A stretch of 64,000 nt of DNA from Phaseolus vulgaris (taxonomy: Eukaryota; Streptophyta; Magnoliopsida; Fabales; Fabaceae): NCBI RefSeq assembly GCF_000499845.2, contig NC_023759.2:35030464-35094463 (forward strand), in the 5' to 3' direction. Below the pieces are notes generated by a model. That model was given only the letters and a program-made list of their open reading frames with translations. It ran no database searches and had not been told where the DNA came from. The translations under genes and the position numbers were made by a program. Shown in pieces: positions 59,570-64,000 of the stretch. Position 1 is the stretch's first letter. Each line of letters begins with the position of its first letter.

Positions 59570-61440
59570 TAACACGTGAACACCAAAGTTGATAAACAAC
59601 ACAAAATATAGTAAGCTAGAGTTTTAAAAACAAAAAAGCTTTCATATATGTATATCTCAAAACCATATACACATACTATATTTTATTTCATTCACATCTC
59701 ATCCATATAGTCTCATGGATACAGTCTCTAATATTAATTGAATCAACATCATAACCAAGTGTATAATTAGTCCATTCACTACATCTCATGTCAAAATACA
59801 AATGATGTCAATTACCATAAATATATGATTTTACTTTCGGAAGACTTAGAGATATGCACATGTCATTCTAACTTCACTAAGTTGTCAACACAATAAAGTT
59901 ACATAAGAGGAACAGAACCACTCACATGGCATGGTAAATCCATATGATCTACCAAATATAGTTCTTTTTAACATTGCAAACTTGATCATAGGAACCTACT
60001 TTGACTATTACCACCTAATGTTTTCCTATATATAAGTCAATATTAGTAGAGTTAGAATCATCTCTTTCCGAATTCTCAATTCAATACATCACCTACATCT
60101 CAACATAGTATATCCCTCGCTAGAAATAACTATGTTTCCAACACATCATATGTTATATCACAACCATAACATCATATACTCTCATTCATATACATTCTAT
60201 CTTGATTCACATATTAATAAATTGCAATTTTATCATTCATCATATTATAATAATATTCAAGCATAATATGTTGATAAAATATAAAAATCTAGTGAAAGAT
60301 ACATAAAGTTTAACATTTAGACATATTTAAAAAATATGTTTTTCAAAATTTAGAAAACACCTTTTTGCTCAACCGTCACTTTACTCGTATAGCGAATTAA
60401 ACGTATGTTGCAATTTGCCTAACCACAATTTTGCACACTCAGCCAAAGCATTGGCTTGTCCAATGAATTTTAGTCGCCCAATGAAAACTTTATTGGCCTA
60501 ACCAAACCACCAAAGTATTCATCCAACTACTGCACCATTGAGAGTTTCCATAAAAACAACTTGTTGAGCAAGAATTTACTTGCCCAACGACCAAAACTCT
60601 TTAATTTTTAATTAATTTAATTTTGCCCAACAAAAATTGGTTCACCTAACGACCAAACCATTGAGAGTTTTTTATTAAACAACTCACCCAACAAATTTGA
60701 CTCACTCAACGATTAAAACTCTCGAGTTTTTAATTAATTGAATTTCGCTCAATGACTCTACATAATTCAGAAATTTTACAAAATATAACAAGTGATCAAA
60801 TTGGTTCAAAATGATTTTTTTTTTTTCATTTCGAATAGTCTAAAACAAATTATTTTGTTCCAAAATAATAAATAACTTGAATCAATTTGACTCAACATAC
60901 AACAAATCTCTCATTTTGAATTCATTTACTGAGATTAAATAATTTCATCTCAACTCCTTCAACACTTCACATCTCAAACATAATAGACATAACTAATCTT
61001 AATTGTCTAAGAAAGTATCAACAGATCCCACACATTCAATCAAACTCAAACTTTCAACCCTTCATAATATTCTAAATTATCAATCTCAAATTCTAGTGCT
61101 TAAAATATACTCAAACAAATACAATCCCGGCATATAACTTCAAAATTTGTGACCATGTTACATTCACATCTACCCTAAGATACCATTAAAGACATAACTA
61201 ACTTCTCTTGTTAAGGCATGTTTACTCATGTTAGTTCCCAAATTTTTCTTTTCTATACTCAAAAGGAAAACTAAATATATACCTAAAAGACTCCAATCAA
61301 CAATCTAACGTGCCCTCATGCTTTTTTACCACCAAAAAAATTATCTTGACCACATAAACAACACTTATAAACACCAAAAGAACCAAACAAAAAACATATT
61401 TAAAAACTAGCTTACAAAATAAGTTAAAGAAAAACTTACT
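59570..61440 (-). repeat. Degraded gypsy-like LTR sequence, reverse orientation
   Basis: GTAAGCTAG...TTTTAAAAAC near 59610 and ACTTTCGGAAGACT near 59836 match, in reverse complement, strings at about 32165 and 31995 in the gypsy solo LTR of the 29008 nest. The 60360-60760 part has repeated CCCAACGACCAAAACTC / CTCAACGATTAAAACTC units, analogous to the CGCTCAAGCG zone of that LTR. Ends not resolved. Confidence 0.45.
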
Positions 61441-63422
61441 TAAAAAAGGACTTTTTGTCCAAACAGGCATATTCTATTTTACACTAAGATTATTAAGATG
61501 AGTTTAGATCTAAGAAAAGATTATCATATTCTTCAAGATTCTAAAATGAAGTGAAAGAAAAAGTATTTTAAAGTGATAATAATTTTTTAAAATGAAGTTT
61601 AAATAGTTATATTTTTCTATTTATGCTTTTCAACTTAAATAATAAAATAATTTATGTTTATCTTAGTTAAACTACTTTTACTCTTAAATATACTAACCAG
61701 TCCTTACGTTATTAAACAAATTAGATATTATTTTTAATTTTATAAATTAATTATTTTATATAATTTTTATTAAAATTAAAATAATAGTATTATTATAAGT
61801 TATTATATCCTTGAATTAATTTAATTTTTCGTCACATAATTAAATTTATGCTCTTTTATTTTCCTTTTTTATTTTATTTCATTTGAACAATCTCATTTCT
61901 TTTTCTTTTAATTTTTATCTATATTTTTCTCTTAATTTTTATAACTTTAATCCTAGTCTAAAGAAGACAGTAGTTAGACAACCCAACCCCATAATGATTA
62001 TTTATATTCATTTATTTGTATCCCACCAAACAAGACCTTATCATAAATTCTGCTCCAAATGTGGTACATTGATTAAGTAGAATTGATGTGGTAGCGTGAA
62101 CCACGAGCCCAAGAAGTTTCGGGGAAAGTACCTGTAAAAGTAGTAGGTACCTAACATAACTGTGCAACAAAACAAAATTTATTTTTTATATATTTTTATT
62201 GCTAAATGATTAAATAGTTTTTATTAAATAACCTTTTTTTCTTAGTGGAAAATGATTTCATTATCACTCCAAGAACAAAGCACAATTTTTTTATAAATTT
62301 TTACAGAAAAAGATAAGAAAAAAATATTTTTATAAGTTAAAATATTTATACAAACTAAAAATTATAATTTTAAAATCTAGATAAATTAATTTATAGAATC
62401 TAATTTTAAATTATAATAAAACTATTTTTTTCTTGTTTACATAGAAGTTCACGAAATATTAATGGAGTTTGTCCTGGTAGTCAAAACCGACAACAGACGT
62501 ATATTCCAAAGCCCATCCTAAAACCAACACAACACACTTATCTTACTACGTGTCGACGTTGACACGTGGTCATTGCTCATTTGATTCATGGTACTTTACA
62601 AAAAAACACTTTATTTAATTGAATTTTTAAATCTAAAGCGGTTCTTGAACGAACCTCCTACGAAAAACAAGACTTTTGTTTTTATTTAATGTTATTATAG
62701 TAATATAACATGGGAAGAAGATTGAGATTAACAACGTTGGCAAATCAAAACTAATGGAATGATAAATTTATTCGATTTTTATAATAATTACTTTAAAAGT
62801 CAATTATGTACTACTTCTAGATTTTAATATATACAAAGTTATATAATTTCATATGCATTAATAATATTAGTTAAATTTATTTTATGGTTTTAAGCTCTTA
62901 AAATAAAAATAAAAAATGATTTAAATTATCCTTTATTATTTTTACAGTGAATAATAGTCGGATTTAAATATTTTTTTGAAAGTATCTAACTAATACAAGT
63001 TGAATAAAAATATATCTCTAATATTTCAACTATTTTGTGTATTTTTTTAATACATACTTACTTTTAATTATTTCCGTTTCTTGTTTTTGTGTATAGTTTG
63101 AGATATTTAAAAAAAAATAAAAAATTCTTAATTTACAAAGACTTTTGTACTGAATAAATGTGAAAACATATTTATCCAATTGGTGTTCCAATTAAACAAA
63201 TTACCAAATTTGGTGCAATGAATTATTTATTGACTGATATAAAGTAAATAATCATACATCTTAATATGCGAAATTCAACAAACTATACTGTAGTTGTTGT
63301 GGTGTAATAAATTATTAATTAATTGTACACTTTACATAATTAATTATATAGCTTCGAATATAACTTTTTACTTAATTAATTATATGTACCGATCAGTTTT
63401 CGATAGTATTTTTGTATGTCCG
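61441..63422. other. AT-rich intergenic DNA
   Basis: No gene. A small GC-rich palindromic cluster ACGTGTCGACG / TTGACACGTGG near 62549-62572 contains G-box/ABRE-like ACGTG cores. The short complex stretch at 62080-62150 (GTAGCGTGAACCACGAGC) might be a repeat scrap. Confidence 0.4.
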
Positions 63423-63507
63423 ATTCTTTTGCATTACGAGAGCCTACTTAGTTCTTTTGTATTGCGAGAGTCTGCTGGGTTCTTTTGCGCCGTGAGAGGC
63501 CTGCTCG
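63423..63507. repeat. Three-copy 28-bp tandem repeat
   Basis: TTCTTTTGCATTACGAGAG, TTCTTTTGTATTGCGAGAG and TTCTTTTGCGCCGTGAGAG head three successive units (about 63423, 63452 and 63480), with increasing GC content to the right. The repeat is diverged and its function is unknown. Confidence 0.75.
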
Positions 63508-64000
63508 ATGGTTGAGCCTAAGTAAACCTGTGCCAATGGCCTTGGTCAGGTTGGGCCCAGAGCGCATGTTGGGTACGCAAAATAATTTCATTGATGCACC
63601 CGTTTAAAAGATACATTTGTGTGGTAGATATAATCTTGTTATTATTGTGCATATTTAATGTTAGTATGTGGCAATATTTTCTCTTTTACGTATCTGTTGC
63701 ATATCTGTTACACGTAGCCAGTTGCTATTAACCCTAAGTAGATAGGGAGATGCATTTATAACAAATGTTGGCCTACGGTTTGACACCTGAAGATCATTAG
63801 TTCCCGTGACAGGTGGTTTTTTCTATTATTTTAACGTATTAGAATATTTTCAATTAAGATTTACTTATCTTCAGGGAGAGTGGTTGCATGTGCGACAATA
63901 AAAGGAGAGTAAGTCTCTAGGAAAAGATACGTTGTTTGACACACTTTACTAAACTGTTACTTTCGGTGAGCCTTAGCTGATCGCCGGAGTGTAATTAATA
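63508..64000. other. Complex, less AT-rich sequence to the window edge
   Basis: The composition (GGTCAGGTTGGGCCCAGAGC, CACGTAGCCAG, GATCGCCGGAGTG) suggests part of an LTR or other element cut by the window. No coding frame or terminus was recognised. Confidence 0.35.

Overview
This window is plant nuclear DNA, very AT-rich and built almost entirely of nested and decayed transposable elements. One recognisable host gene stands among them. The repeat types (LTRs with AAACAATCGATTGTTT-like palindromes, LTRs with CTCGCTTGAGCGAG-like motifs, CACTA-type elements with TAACGACGGTT subterminal repeats) and the gag/LINE proteins point to a legume, probably the Phaseoleae (Vigna/Phaseolus group). That taxonomic call is inference from memory. 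I saw no bacterial features, CRISPR array, rRNA or convincing tRNA.

Layout. 1-2998: 5' part of a minus-strand LINE with a broken ORF1 and the start of ORF2 (endonuclease); ORF1 stop and ORF2 start overlap as ATGA. 3056-3103: LTR scrap. 3104-5068: truncated CACTA element with a decayed TNP2-type transposase. 6456-6722: intact ARGOS/OSR-type organ-size gene with a pyrimidine-rich, uORF-containing leader. 7-11 kb: intergenic DNA with old repeats and one gene-like island. 11490-12355: long-inverted-repeat element. 14257-15488: solo LTR. 16248-17806: non-autonomous CACTA with a GC-rich insert. 20.5-20.9 kb: possible terminal exon and a small MITE. 24435-27475: 5'-truncated plus-strand LINE, followed by a 109-bp TAA repeat. 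29008-32492: three-level nest (CACTA-type MITE, then a gypsy-like solo LTR, then a copia solo LTR).

34519-46655 is the centrepiece. It is a minus-strand gypsy-type element bounded by GCTAG duplications. It keeps gag and part of the protease but no reverse transcriptase or integrase. A copia solo LTR sits in its protease, and a complete 6.5-kb copia-type element (39536-46012, AATGG duplications) sits in its 5' LTR. The copia element has paired LTRs, an initiator-Met-like primer site, a polypurine tract and a decayed gag. In place of pol it carries an intact 396-codon ORF of the plant-transposon-protein kind with its own TATA box. Both elements must have used enzymes supplied in trans.

47.5-51.5 kb: an array of TAATCGATTA palindromes, another copia solo LTR strangely flanked by 108-bp direct repeats, and a second, larger member of the long-inverted-repeat family carrying a promoter-like segment. 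53.3-53.8 kb: eight TTCCGGA...TCCGGAA hairpins. 55456-55840: a CACTA-type MITE with perfect 3-bp duplication. 58.8-61.4 kb: degraded dispersed repeats. The rest to 64 kb is AT-rich with a short tandem repeat.

Boundaries given with target-site duplications were read base by base and are the strongest calls. Protein family names come from motif recognition without a search.
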